A stretch of 64,000 bases of DNA from JAWKNZ01 sp041391425 (GCA_041391425.1 JAWKNZ010000010.1:62001-126000), one strand, 5' to 3'. Shown: positions 28,630 through 38,990, counted from the first letter of the stretch. The notes: generated from the sequence alone by a model not told the origin. A program made the numbers and translations.

Positions 28630-29306
28630 TGGATGGCCTCCTCAAAAATACTTACAATGTTCTTACCGTCTTTTAAAAGCTCTTCAGATGATCCATCTAA
28701 AACAAGTTTGCCATTGTTAACAATGAGAATGCGATCGAAGACTTCTTGGGCTAATTCAATTTCATGCGTAGAAATGAGCATGGTGGTATCGGATCCATGC
28801 TCATTTAATAAGGTTTGCATAATTTTTTTTCGAGAAATGATGTCAATGCCTGAGAGAGGCTCATCGAGCAATATTAGTTTAGCTCCTTGCGATAGGCTTA
28901 TTGCTAGTTTAAAACGACTTTTCTGTCCTTTTGACATTTTAGCACAAATGCTCTTAGGCACTTCTAACAAGGTAAAAAGTTCGGTGAATTTTTTTTGATT
29001 GAAGTTGGGGTAGAGGCCGCTCATGAATTTGATTGCACCATTGTAGTCCAACCATGGGTAAAGGGTATCGAGCTCGCTATGGAATACTAGCTGGTGCCTT
29101 TGTTGCCATGGAGTTTTACCTTCAAGCATGATTGTACCATGAGTCGGGTGTAGTAAGCCTGCCAATAATTTTAATGTTGTCGTTTTGCCAGACCCATTGA
29201 GTCCTATTAAACCTATGGTCTCACCTGATTGCAGAGATATAGAAAGGTTTTCTATCCCTATTTTTTTTCCGTAAATCTTGCTAAGTTGACTGAGTTGAAC
29301 TAGCAT
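28626..29306 (-). CDS. ABC transporter ATP-binding protein
   Basis: A 226-aa ATPase with Walker A GLNGSGKTT, Q-loop region PWQQRH, signature MSKGQKSR (variant of LSGGQ, as in CcmA/ABC-2 importers and exporters), Walker B LILLDEPLSG and the switch His in ISTHEIEL. It drives the permease encoded directly downstream. The ORF starts at ATG 29306. The upstream 450 bp to the globin gene contain no other ORF. Confidence 0.88.
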   Translation of the reverse strand: MLVQLSQLSKIYGKKIGIENLSISLQSGETIGLIGLNGSGKTTTLKLLAGLLHPTHGTIMLEGKTPWQQRHQLVFHSELDTLYPWLDYNGAIKFMSGLYPNFNQKKFTELFTLLEVPKSICAKMSKGQKSRFKLAISLSQGAKLILLDEPLSGIDIISRKKIMQTLLNEHGSDTTMLISTHEIELAQEVFDRILIVNNGKLVLDGSSEELLKDGKNIVSIFEEAIQ

Positions 29307-29765
29307 GCCTTACCTTTAGTTAAATATTCGTAAAATTTTGCTTATTCATAATTCAGAGAAAATGCACTAGCAGCGTAAAATGCTTTTGACCTGCGCAGCC
29401 GCCTAACAATGCAAGTTGCTCTTGTTAAAAAATATCAAATACATGTACTACGTCGATGGAAAATTAGCATAATTAGAAATATATTTCCATACTATACCCA
29501 TAGGGCTTAATGTGTTGCTTGTTATTGATGGTATTATTTATACATTTATAATTTCATTATAAAAAATCTTCAGTAATTTAAATTTATGATAAATTAAATC
29601 TATAGCTTAATAAAAATAGCGTATTGTGCTTTTTTTATTGGTTTGAAGTAGAAAAAAAGCTAAACCCAATTTCTTATCACCCGATCTACAACTCTGAGTG
29701 CGGGAGGTAAAGTCGAGCGCAGATTAAGGATGAAAGCATATTTTTGACGAGAAAGGTTGTTGCTT
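29307..29765. other. Intergenic region upstream of globin-like gene
   Basis: About 460 AT-rich bases between the divergent ABC ATPase and globin-like genes. It has A/T runs near 29545-29640 and no coding sense or repeat that I can see. It presumably holds both promoters. Confidence 0.4.
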
Positions 29766-30737
29766 ATGTCTTTTGACTATCAAATTGTGAAAGCTTCATA
29801 CGACAAGGCTAAGCCTATTGCTTTAGATGTTGTAACGAAAACCTTCGAATCACTTTTCTTAGATTTTCCTCAGGCTACAAAAATTTTTGAGCAAGCAAAT
29901 ATGGACTCTCTCAAAGACAAGTTAGTCGGTGGGTTAGATAAAATAGTAGAAGGGTTAGAACGTTTAGATACCATCCGTCCTTTGTTGTTAGAGCTAGGAG
30001 CAACCCATTTGACACATGGGGTTAAGCCGGAGTATTACGATTGGTTCGGCCAGTCTTTGCTTAAGAGTTTAGCCTACTTTTTTGGAGATGATTGGGATGA
30101 TGATCTTCATCAAGCATGGTCCGGCGCTTTAGAGGTTGTGAGCGAAGTGATGAAAGAAGGATATTTGACGAAAATCCCGGCGCCTAATTTACCTTTGGAT
30201 GGGGTTTCTATTACTCAAGGGCATTCTGTTTTAGGGAGGACGGCTTTAACTCGTAGTGAAGAGGGCAGCAATGAAAATTTGTCTACAGAATATCTTTTAG
30301 GCAGTATAAACGAAAAAAATAGAAAAGCCGAGTCAGATGTATCTGAACAACAAGACACTGCTAAAAATGCATATACTACCTCTGCAGAAAAAGAAAAAAA
30401 TACAGAAGTTGCTATCTTAAAGCCTCTTATAGAAAAGGTAGATAAATCTGATCATAAAATTGAGTCTTCAAAATCAGAGGATGTCAGAAACACTACTGAA
30501 GGTTTAGGTTCCGCGGTGGAGTCAGTAGCAAACGGTATTGCTCGTGATGACGGCCTAGATATACCAGCAAGTAAAGTCAGCCTTCCCGAAAACCTGATGC
30601 TAAGAATTCAAAAAACAGCGAACACAATAGTACGGAACGCCATAGAAGCAGAGCTGGAGGCAGCTCTTGAAAAAGAACTGCAACGCTATCTCGATGGTGG
30701 GCTGAGCGAGCTTATAAAAAAAGTAGTTAGCCATTAA
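29766..30737 (+). CDS. Globin-domain protein with long C-terminal extension
   Basis: The first roughly 135 residues match single-domain bacterial globins and flavohemoglobin heads. IALDVVTKTFESLFLDFPQATKIF is followed by GATHLTHGVKPEYYDWFGQSLL, where THLTHGVKPEYY aligns with the proximal-His region KHVSLGIKPEQY, and then by DDLHQAWSGALEVVSEVM. No FAD/NAD reductase domain follows. Instead there is a charged, low-complexity linker (about 140-265) and a helical tail (LMLRIQKTANTIVRNAIEAE ... LKKVV-like end). The ATG at 29766 is chosen over the TTG at 29757 because AGAAAGG precedes it. It ends 11 bp past the stop of the convergent methyltransferase gene. Confidence 0.75.
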   Translation: MSFDYQIVKASYDKAKPIALDVVTKTFESLFLDFPQATKIFEQANMDSLKDKLVGGLDKIVEGLERLDTIRPLLLELGATHLTHGVKPEYYDWFGQSLLKSLAYFFGDDWDDDLHQAWSGALEVVSEVMKEGYLTKIPAPNLPLDGVSITQGHSVLGRTALTRSEEGSNENLSTEYLLGSINEKNRKAESDVSEQQDTAKNAYTTSAEKEKNTEVAILKPLIEKVDKSDHKIESSKSEDVRNTTEGLGSAVESVANGIARDDGLDIPASKVSLPENLMLRIQKTANTIVRNAIEAELEAALEKELQRYLDGGLSELIKKVVSH

Positions 30738-31282
30738 TGATAATCAGCAACAGCAAAAGCACCATAACTGCTGTTAAAGTTCTTTTTTCACTACGGATGG
30801 CTGGACTGAAGGATTCTGGGCAATCTATGTTAGCAAGTTTTGGAGTTTTTTTAGGGAACCAGGTTGGAACTTCTTCGCAATAGTTTAGATATTCATCGCC
30901 AAATTTTTCTTTTAGTACAGATTCTTCATACTGCACAATAAAATAGTATTGCAATGCACACAATAGGGCGCAGACAAGAATAAACCAACCAACGGCACTA
31001 AAAATAGCAAACCCGATGACAATTATAAAATTTCCAACATAGAGCGGGTTTCGCATCCAAGCAAAAGGGGCCTTCTTTTATAAGATTATTACCAGTGTTG
31101 GAGGAGCGTGTGCGAGAAATTGAGCCAATGAAAGAAACTGAATACAGACGAAATAGTTCACCGAGTATTATAAATAAGGTTCCGATGGTAGCCGAAGCTA
31201 CAGTTGGTGATGCAACAGAAAATAATATGATTAGCAGGGGCACAGGAGTATAGTCTCTATACTTAAAACAGCTCACCAACAC
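30727..31282 (-). CDS. ICMT/PEMT-like membrane methyltransferase, one frameshift
   Basis: A polytopic membrane protein whose C-terminal half carries the isoprenylcysteine-carboxyl/phospholipid methyltransferase signature: EGPFAWMRNPLYVGNFIIVIG ... YFIVQYEESVLKEKFGDEYLNYCEEVPTWFP. The frame switches at a run of four (AAAA on plus at 31073-31076). Removing one base joins the N-terminal helices (IIGTLFIILGELFRLYSV) to it. The corrected length of about 185 aa fits the family. The usual substrate is uncertain in bacteria. It overlaps the 3' end of the globin gene by 11 bp, tail to tail. Confidence 0.8.
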
Positions 31283-31461
31283 CTACAGTGCTTTGCCCTT
31301 CATGTATATCGGTATCTGAATCTGAAATTTGTCTTTCCAAGGTCTTATTCCTCCATTTAATAGCATTTGATAGGTATATTTAACCTAGTGTTTCATACAG
31401 TCAGTAAAGACTTATGATAAAAAATTAGCATTTGAAGCTATGCTTATAGGTATAGTCTTTG

Positions 31462-32103
31462 CTAAACGTTCAATAGATCCATTTGTTTTTTAGGTTTTGC
31501 CCACTCTGCTGCAGAAAGGCCTAATAGTGGCGGATCGACTCTTACCAGGGTCGCTTCCAGAGGATCTGTAAATGTTTTACGAAAAAGCCCCTCAAAAAGT
31601 TCACGAATCCTTTTGCCAGAGCTAAACAATAAAAGCCTTCCTGAAAGCATCTCCCAATAGGCATCGATATAGCTGACAACAGGTAAAGCTTGCAAAAGAA
31701 GCTCTTCGGATAGTTCATCACGTACTGCTTTACGTTCAGCTCGTCCTAGGCCTTTCCTTTTTTCTTTTCTATTTCAAAATTTTATTGGTATAGATTAAGC
31801 GCAGTAACTCTGTCGGCACGCTTTTTCTTTCAACCCTCATTTGCAGCAGAAATCCATCGTTGACTTGGCAATGGGACATATCCCAATTATGGTTCTGAAT
31901 GCCGACTTCTTCGCATAGGTAGCGAGGAAGAACCCAACCTATATTCTCGGTTTTTTTACTCCCACTGGTCTTAATTTTTTTGCCTTGTAGCGTGGAAGAA
32001 TGGCATTCAGTTCTGATAGCCCAACCTTTTTTAGATTTAAAACCTTATATTGGCTCACAGTTACTGAGCCGCTGGCGACTTCAAAAGAACTACCTCCATT
32101 CAT
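31462..32103 (-). CDS. RdgC-like recombination-associated protein, two frameshifts
   Basis: Starting at ATG 32103, the joined frames read ASGSVTVSQYKV..., TENIGWVLPRYLCEEVGIQN, DGFLLQMRVERKSVPTELL, GLGRAERKAVRDELSEELLLQ, and then SYIDAYWEMLSGRLLLFSSG with KRIRELFEGLFRKTF. This pattern fits the RdgC family, a ring-forming DNA-binding protein that modulates RecA. The features used are the GWVxP-like strand, the basic R.ER..R/.DE..E..L region and the final strand-helix repeat. One A lost near 31975-31981 (A7 run on minus) and one A gained near 31770 break the frame. Corrected length is about 215 aa. It is the short delta-proteobacterial-like form rather than the 300-aa E. coli form. Identification rests on pattern only. 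Confidence 0.6.
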
Positions 32104-32309
32104 AGCGTAGATGGAAAATTTACTGTATTTTCCAAAATTTCTTTAATTCTGGGGAGATAATCTTATTACAAAACCTGAAAATAGGCTATTAAAACAATTA
32201 AGTGCCTGAAGATTTCGATTTTGCTAAAGTATTTCTTTTATGCACCGATTGGCTGGTAGTAGACAAGCATTGAATTTTGAGCCGAATTGATCGCATAGAA
32301 AGCCAGGAT

Positions 32310-32612
32310 ATGCATAAAAAAGAAACAGTTGATTATGAGACATACCGTGAAATAATGGATGAACTTCTTCGCCCGATCAACGGTGAGGGGCTGGATACTG
32401 ATACTTTAAAGAGGCTTTATGAAAGTAAACTGGTCTATTTAGAAAATTTGCGAGTAAAGTGCTTTACCGAGATCAATCAAGACTACCGTGGCTTCTTCAC
32501 AATGCATGATTACCAGCTTATTTTAACCGCGATTAAAAGAACTAACCTTCATTTACATGATCTAGTCTTATTGGCTGTGACTTCTGGTTTATCTAGACGC
32601 AAGGTTTCATAG
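32310..32612 (+). CDS. Small hypothetical protein
   Basis: About 100 aa (MHKKETVDYETYREIMDELL...). It is predicted mostly helical and charged. A TTG at 32277 could add 11 residues; the ATG at 32310 is preferred. I recognise no family. It lies upstream of a lipoprotein gene and has a hairpin terminator about 120 bp downstream. Confidence 0.5.
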   Translation: MHKKETVDYETYREIMDELLRPINGEGLDTDTLKRLYESKLVYLENLRVKCFTEINQDYRGFFTMHDYQLILTAIKRTNLHLHDLVLLAVTSGLSRRKVS

Positions 32613-32728
32613 TTTAATATACATTTCATTGTTATTTAAAAGCTTTCAGATGTAGGCTATCAAAGCATATGATAAAAATGCACCGAAGCTATGTTTATAC
32701 ATAATGAGGGCGTTTTTAACGTTGCTAG

Positions 32729-32754
32729 GGCTTTCTACCTTGGAAAGCTTTTTT
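32729..32754 (+). terminator. Short rho-independent terminator
   Basis: GCTTTC / GAAAGC stem with a 7-nt loop followed by TTTTTT, ahead of the lipoprotein gene at 32784. Confidence 0.6.
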
Positions 32755-32783
32755 ATATTATAAATCAAAACAGGATATTTTAA

Positions 32784-33646
32784 ATGAAATATATACCTTA
32801 TCACTATTTTATTTCTGCACTTTTAGTAATTTCTTGCCAAAATAAATCAAATAAAAAGCAGGCAAGGAGTGATAATTGGCACTATAAGTATGATTTGGAA
32901 AGTTGCAGCACTGGTGAGCAAGTGGGAAAAGGTAAGGAAGCCTTGTGCCAAAGGCTTAAAGATGAGCAGGCAAATAGTTCGTGTGCTCAGGAACTACGTA
33001 TGAAGCATTATGAAGGGTGTGTGGACCTTTACCTGAAGCGGCAAAGCAAAGTGTAGCAGATCAAAAAACTCAGAAAGACTTGGAAGACGTGGACGATCAA
33101 TCGATCAAACTTCATTGTGGGTATTCTTTTCCTTATTTGGACGATGAAATCCTGAAGAAAGAGATAGCACAACAGCTTAAGCGTTATTGGTTGAAAGAAG
33201 GAACCATCGGTTATGGTCAAGAAACTATGGATGGCAGTAGCTTTACTACTTTTCCAGGATATATTTTGGATTTGGGTGGAATGCAGGTTGGGGAAAATAA
33301 ATTTTATTACAGCCCTCAAGAGGCACCAATAGATCTTAAAAATGCAGTCAAAGTTGGGAATGTGAGGAAAAGTGCATGGATTCGCCTTTCAAAGGAGACC
33401 TACAAATATGGTGAAAGTGATGGTTACCGAGTGATTGAATATGAAACGGAAGGTGAAGAGGGGAGGAATTGTAGAACTTTGGCGTATAAGTTATTAGAAA
33501 GTAAGATTGCTGAGACAGCGGTGAAAAAACTACAAATTGTTGGGCCTATTATGAATACGACAGCTGAAGGCGATGAAAAAGATATAGCGGTTTTTTTCCA
33601 ACAAGCTGCACAGAATTTCAGGATATATATTTATTACGGTGAGTGA
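32784..33646 (+). CDS. Lipoprotein of unknown function, one frameshift
   Basis: The signal peptide ends in a lipobox (LLVISCQNK). The first frame ends at 33056. The second (33017-33646) continues as PLPEAAKQSVADQKTQKDL and on to LHCGYSFPYLDDEILKKEIA and YKYGESDGYRVIEYE. The switch lies close to 33015-33030. The joined product is about 285 aa. No family recognised; conserved-looking features are paired Cys in the first part and a mixed alpha/beta second part. Because the leader is strong, it is probably exported. Confidence 0.55.
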
Positions 33647-33782
33647 TGAATATAAATTTTAAGAACGAGGCTTCCCCTAAACTTTTGAATTTGTTATGAT
33701 TAAAATAATCTATTGCGAATCAATATGATGGCTCGTATCTCGAGTTTTTTTTGAATGTGTTTAGCTTGGGGTCAAAGTAGGG

Positions 33783-34730
33783 ATGGCGGTCAAGGTTCTT
33801 GTAGCAGATGATTCTGCAACTATTCAAAAAGTAATTAAAATTGCCTTTTCTCGATACCCGGTTCGAGTAGTGGAAGCGTCGTCTTACCATGAAGCGATGA
33901 ATTCCGCAGGGTCATTAAATCCAGATTTATGTATTGTAGATGCAAGTTTGGTTGGTACGAGTACCCCAGATGATTTTGTCCGGTTAAGGAAGGCTGCAGG
34001 TGAATGTCCAATGCTGCTTTTATTAGGGAGTTATGAAAAAATAGATGAATCTCGCTTTTATCCTCTAGGCTTATCTCAGTTTATTAGAAAACCGTTTGAT
34101 ACAAATGATTTGATAAAGAAAATTTCCGATGATTTAGGAATCTCTTTAGAGGAATTTAACGATTCCTCAGAGGATAGTAATAGAAAGAATAATACTGGGC
34201 CTGAATACGAGATTCCTTCGAAAAAAACGGAATATATTCCTCCGCCCATTGAGCTTAAAGCTGAGGCCCGTCAACCTTCAGATCATAATGTGAAATTAGG
34301 CTCTGGTGATGATCCTTTTGACAGCATCAGAGAATTAGATAGCGAAAATGATTTTGCGCAAACATTGCCGATGACTGATCTGGATGCTAAAGGAAGGCCG
34401 GCTTTCGGTAAGGAAGATAAAAATACATTGACTAAAAAGAAGCCGAGTGTTGAGTTTGTTAGTGAGTTAGAACATATTGTGAACGATCAAGACCACTCTG
34501 ATATAGAGCAGAAGGGATTTTCTGCCTCTCTGAGAAATACGGAGCCTTTTAGCCGAGAAGAATTGCGAAACTTGGTGACTCCAATAATGCGCGAGGAATT
34601 ACGTGGCACAGTAAAAGAGACTGTTCTTCGGTATTGTGAGGAGCATTTTAATGAACTGGCGCGTGAGATTATACTGCGTGAGTTACGGCGGTTGGCTCAG
34701 GAGAAGTCTAAGCATTTAGCAGACACCTAA
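33783..34730 (+). CDS. Response-regulator receiver protein with acidic linker and helical C-terminus
   Basis: Residues 1-120 form a REC domain: VLVADDSATIQKVIKIAF (acidic pair DD), the phospho-acceptor Asp in LCIVDASLVG, and IRKPFD with the conserved Lys. There is no DNA-binding or enzymatic output. Instead there is a long polar linker (about 125-260) and a helical end (FSREELRNLVTPIMREELRG ... EIILRELRRLAQEKSKHL). Similar REC-linker-helix proteins occur in deltaproteobacterial polarity and motility regulators. This points to protein-protein output (inference). The stop codon overlaps the left arm of a 22-bp hairpin. Confidence 0.8.
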   Translation: MAVKVLVADDSATIQKVIKIAFSRYPVRVVEASSYHEAMNSAGSLNPDLCIVDASLVGTSTPDDFVRLRKAAGECPMLLLLGSYEKIDESRFYPLGLSQFIRKPFDTNDLIKKISDDLGISLEEFNDSSEDSNRKNNTGPEYEIPSKKTEYIPPPIELKAEARQPSDHNVKLGSGDDPFDSIRELDSENDFAQTLPMTDLDAKGRPAFGKEDKNTLTKKKPSVEFVSELEHIVNDQDHSDIEQKGFSASLRNTEPFSREELRNLVTPIMREELRGTVKETVLRYCEEHFNELAREIILRELRRLAQEKSKHLADT

Positions 34731-34840
34731 GCAAGCCTATAGCAGCAGAAAAAAGTTTCCTCATTATGGCTACATAACTCCGTGGTACTTTTTTCTTTGC
34801 GCCACTGATATCCTGCTGCTATAGGCTTGCTTAGTTTTTT
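34727..34840 (+). terminator. Large 22-bp perfect stem-loop with T-run
   Basis: Arms 34727-34748 and 34813-34834 are perfect inverted copies built around GCAAGCCTATAGCAGCAG. Right after the second arm come six T. The 64-nt loop has its own weaker inverted pair (GCAGAAAAAAGT / ACTTTTTTCTTTGC) around CCTCATTATGGC. The left arm includes the response-regulator stop codon. It is an unusually long terminator or a structured 3' RNA. Confidence 0.8.
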
Positions 34841-35075
34841 CTTAATCTTTTTGTGTTGCTGCAGAAAAAAAGTGTGTCCTCATTATTTAACATAACTCCA
34901 GTGCTTTTTCTTGCGCCTTGATATCCTGCTGCTATAGGCTTGCTTAGTTTTTTCTTAATCTTTTGTGTTGCTGCAGAAAAAGTGTGTCCTCATTATGGTT
35001 ACATAACTCGGTACTTTTTTTCTTTGCGCCTTGATATCCTGCTGCTATAGGCTTGCTTAGTTTTTTCTTATCTTT
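34813..35075 (+). repeat. 113-bp tandem repeat derived from the terminator's right arm
   Basis: The right arm CTGCTGCTATAGGCTTGCTT recurs at 34813, 34926 and 35039, exactly 113 bp apart. Each is followed by TAGTTTTTTCTTA. Between them the AAAAA-AGTGTGTCCTCATTAT block repeats with 1-2 base changes. It runs into the 3' end of the convergent decarboxylase gene and replaces its C-terminal codons. Confidence 0.85.
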
Positions 35076-36838
35076 CTTAGATCTTTTGTAAATAGATTCT
35101 AGCATTGTGATTAATTCAGAAAAGAGTATTTCTCTGGTGTTGGCTGCAGCCCAGAATGGATTCATGAAGACACATCTAATTAAAACAAGATGATCATGAT
35201 TACAGTTGCCACCATGTTTTTTTATATGAGTCTGGATTTGTCGGTCATGGGTGCTGTATGCTAAGCTGGTTTGAGCATGAAAAACTTGGACTTGAAGCGA
35301 TGCTATGAAACATAGTTTCTGTCTTGCGATTTGACTCCAATAGAGAGTCTCCTACTTCAACAACTGAGAAACAAAGAATATTGGTATCGTTAGGTTCGAG
35401 AACTCTTAGCCATGATAGTTTCTTTAGTGCCGTATATTTAAACTCTTGACAAGCTTCAAATGTCGATTGAATAATATTAGAAAATATAGAAGAGCAAAAG
35501 CCCACTGATTTTCCCACTAGCCAAGTTGCTGCAGCGCCCGTGGCTGATCTAGAGCCTTCAATAGTGGAAGACCATTTATTGTCTCCAAGCTCAGGCCTCT
35601 CTAGATAAGGAGCTACAAATGACGAGACTGTGTAGGTAAGCTGATCTTTCGTAAGAAATGCGCCGCAGGAAGTAGGGTACATAACCAAACTTATGAGGGT
35701 CTAAGGTGATGGAATTGGCATTTGCCATAGCCTTTAATGAACTTTCTATTTGTGCATCTAATTTCAGCCTTTTTTCTTGATGTAGTAAGGAGCAAGCAAA
35801 TCCCCCGTAGGCAGCATCAATATGATGCCAAATATCTAATCCATCTTGTCTAGAAAAACCTGCTAAAACTTCTTGAACTTTATCGATAGGATCGATAACA
35901 CCGGTTTCCGTTGTTCCAGCAACGGAAACAATTTGCAATATAGGGCGATTTGAGCTCTGAGCTTTTCGAATTAATCCTGCAAGTTGCTGGTAGGATGTTT
36001 TGCCAAACTGATCTACTGGTACTATCCATAAAGATTGTTCTCTAATCCAAAGATATTAGCGGCTTTTTTCCATGAAAAATGCATATTGCCAGTACTAAAA
36101 CAATAGGCCCGTCATAGCTATTCTGGGTGTGTTTTGAAATAAGCCTAGATACCTTATATGGATTACTTAATACTGAACTATAAGCTTTTAGATGGTTTTC
36201 CTTAATTTCAAAGTCTTGAACAAGTTGGTGGTAGCGTTGCCAACCCATATGGCAGGCGGTAAATATATCAAGTTTTTGTTGGTGTTCTTCGGCTAGGTAT
36301 AAACCAAGGCTTAGCCAGTGGTCATAACGAAACCTAGCACGCCAGAGACTTTCAAAGTTTGCAACTGTACCGCCACTGGTAAAGTGTCCACAAGCCGTGC
36401 TGCTATCATAGCCGATCATTTCAGCCAACATTGCAACACCTTCTTTTTCAAGTACGGCACCAACTTTTTGAAACTTCTTTCGAAGTATTATTCAGGTTAT
36501 GCAGTACTGCCGTAAAGTGACCTAATATAGCAGGAAGGAGTAAATCTGAGACCATATGCCCAAGGTATCTCGGTGTGAATGTCGGTGTTTCTTTTAAAAA
36601 GTTCATTTAAGAATCTAAGCGATTCAGATAATTTCTGCGATTGTTGGCAGTATTCTGGGTTACTCCTAAATTCATTTGGAAAAGGGCTAGGATCAGCGCT
36701 AAAGTATTCATATCGCCAATCAAACCAAAAATCTAAAATTGAATTAATTTCTTTTTTAATTAATGCTTTGTTTTCTGCTTTGGGTCCCAAAAATAAGGAT
36801 TGGAACGGCTGGTATTCTATTGCCTCTGAAGTATCCAT
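34944..36838 (-). CDS. PLP-dependent decarboxylase (group II, glutamate/aromatic decarboxylase type), several frameshifts
   Basis: The frames join into one aspartate-aminotransferase-fold decarboxylase. MDTSEAIEYQPFQSLFLGPK starts it, followed by HFTSGGTVANFESLWRARF, IVSVAGTTETGVIDPID, HHIDAAYGGFACSLL and the PLP-lysine motif TLDPHKFGYVPY, then SCGAFL and SRSATGAAATWLVG. The C-terminus continues as LVLIRCVFMNPFWAAANTREI to about 35080. Beyond that the 113-bp repeats are read through to a stop at 34944. At least three indels (near 36490, 36010-36050 and 35650-35690) break it. Substrate specificity is not evident. The roughly 590-residue length, with an N-terminal helical extension, fits the bacterial group near glutamate decarboxylase-like enzymes. 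Confidence 0.75.
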
Positions 36839-36920
36839 TGCTATGACCTTAACACATCTTTAAATCACTTTTTCAGTGAATATACTCAAGAATAGTAATT
36901 CGCATATAGTAAATATGAAT

Positions 36921-36936
36921 CCGGGATCTGAAATTT
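36921..36936 (+). mobile_element. MITE-like element, end remnant (copy 5)
   Basis: CCGGGATCTGAAATTT, exactly the left terminal 16 bases of the element, followed by unrelated sequence. A solo end left by deletion or abortive insertion. Confidence 0.6.
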
Positions 36937-36952
36937 ACCGAGGATTGGCGCT

Positions 36953-38644
36953 CTATCTGTTCTTTTGACGAAGCGATACGGCGCGTTCATAAATCAAATG
37001 ATTATCTGCACTGTATGCACGAATAAGCCAATGCTCACCATCACTTAGAATAATGGGAGCAGAAAGATCATTTGCAAAAAAGCTACGATTATTTTTTTGA
37101 CGACAAACTCAAGAGCGATGAGCTTATCTGAGCAATTTTTAGCATCAATTTCTAAATTAAGTGCACATAATTCTAGTCGTGCTGATTCGGTAGAGGTTGC
37201 AGCAGCCACATTCCAACCCAATCCGTACTTGCCGTAATGGCAACTTTAATATCATCATCAGGTGATTGTAACGATGCAGTCAACTGCTTGTATTCATTTT
37301 CTGCTGATATAAGTCCAGCAAAATGACTGATAAAAGCAAGGGTTAATTGAGTAAATCTTTTTGCTAAAGGAAGGTTATTTATTGTATCGAGGGTATCGTT
37401 TTCTGTATGAAGTGCTTGGTTATGATTGATAGGATGTTCGAAAGGAAAGACGGCTTGAAACCAAGTGAATTCCAAGACTTATGGTCGGATGTGCCTGCTT
37501 TTAGTGCCATTTCCCCATAGTTACCATTTAAGTATGCTGTAAGTAGGTTTTTTACTTCTCTGCGCAGGTTACTACTGGTATCATTTTCTACTAAATAAAT
37601 TGTGGTATCGGAAGGATCAGATGACCAAGATACCATATCAAGTTGCATCATCGCAGCTATTTTCTTGTTCTGTGTATTATATGCCTCGGCGATATCTCGG
37701 CTACCTACCAGTCCAACTTCTTCTGCGGCATAGGCATGAAATTCAATGTCATGTCTAAATTGGGCTTTAGAGCTAGCAATGTTGCGGATAGTCTCTATGA
37801 GCACTGCGACACCACTGGCATCATCATCAGCACCTGGTGCATTATTTTTATTTTCTAAGTTTATACTGTCTAAATGAGCGCCTATAATTATAGTCCCTGC
37901 ATTTGGATCTGTACCAGGAATTTTGGCTATTACGCTATTTTGTTCTATAAAAGTAATATTTGTATGTTGATACTCACTTACCACGAAGTCTTGAATGGCA
38001 TTGTTGGCGGCATTTATCATCATAGATTTTACCAATGCGGGGGTTTGAAGTCCTTTGGGATGATTATAATAGCGACTACCTTGATTTTGTAAGGTTTGGA
38101 TCGAGCTTTAATTGCATTACTATCTGGGAGTTTTAATAAGCTAATGACATCGTTTAAGGCTAATGTTGTCTGGTATTCCGGAGCAATTATCGAGCTTATA
38201 GTGTTAGTTAAGGGGAAAGATGAAAGTACTTCTATATTGCCACAACTTAGCCCACTCGAGTTATGTGCCAGGTTGCTTAGCTTTTCTAAAAAATCTTCAT
38301 CTTGAATTTTTACCAAAGCGTTACCAGCGTCGTTACTCGTAGGTGGATTGATAAAAATAGTAGCATCGCTTGATTTAAGGAAAGAGTTTAATTTTGAATT
38401 TTCTTCAAAGCTTACCATAACCAAAAAATTACCTGTATTAAATTTAGTTTTATTTTCCATTTTAAGAACATATTTATTATTAGCCCAATAAACATCCGAA
38501 AAATCTGTTTCAAGCCTATAAGAAAAAGAAAAAAAATTTCTAAACTCATGCTTAAACCAAATTAATCTTGGAGGTTCTAATGAAATGTTTTTCTGACAAG
38601 AAAAAAAGGAAAAAAAGAATACTAATAAAAATAGATAGCTTCAT
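36953..38644 (-). CDS. M28-family zinc aminopeptidase, exported, multiple frameshifts
   Basis: The frames join into one secreted M28 peptidase. A hydrophobic leader starts at 38644 (MKLSIFISILFFLFF, then SC after one T-run correction). It is followed by an N-terminal domain (YRLETDFSDVYWANNKYVL), the family's strand QNQGSRYYNHPKGLQTPALV and the active site: GAHLDSIN (zinc His, Asp), APGADDDASGVA, YAAEEVGLVGS (Glu-Glu), MMQLDMVS and FPFEHPINHNQALHTENDTLD. A C-terminal beta domain ends at 36953 (HLIYERAVSLRQKNR). Breaks near 38600, 38085-38090, 37450 and 37170 are homopolymer-type where I could resolve them. It probably trims N-terminal residues of peptides outside the cell. Confidence 0.8.
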
Positions 38645-38830
38645 TATGGTAAGATCTCCCAAAGGTGAGTTCCAATCAGATAAGCCATCCCAATTCGTAG
38701 GAATAGGTGCTTCGATTTCTTGAATTTCTTTACCATCATCTGAATTATTACTTCCGCAACGCCAAAGGAATAACAGCAAAGCTAAGCTTAGGAGTATAAA
38801 AACACCTAGAGAAGGGAAAAAACGCACCAA
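38645..38830 (-). CDS. Possible small membrane/lipoprotein ORF joined in frame to the M28 leader
   Basis: An ORF from 38830 (MVRFFPSLGVFILLSLALLLFLWRCGS) has a strong hydrophobic segment with a lipobox-like WRCG. It continues without a stop into MKLSIFISIL of the M28 peptidase leader. Either it is a separate short protein whose stop was lost by an indel, or it is an alternative longer N-terminus. Two consecutive signal-like segments make a separate gene more likely. No function inferred. Confidence 0.3.
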
Positions 38831-38990
38831 AAATCTCCTAAGATAAGGTATTAAATATTTTTCAGATCAATAGCATTATCAATTGTCTTTAAGGAAAACT
38901 ATGCTTACTAATTTATTCAACCATAAACCCGATAAAAATATTACTAATCATAATGATCAAAAAATTAATCGCAGCTGAGGAATTAGAATA

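Noticed and set aside
38645..38830. Long N-terminal extension of the M28 peptidase as a real double signal
   Set aside because: Two successive leader-like segments and a frame change within the second make a separate short gene, or an indel, more likely than a true extension.
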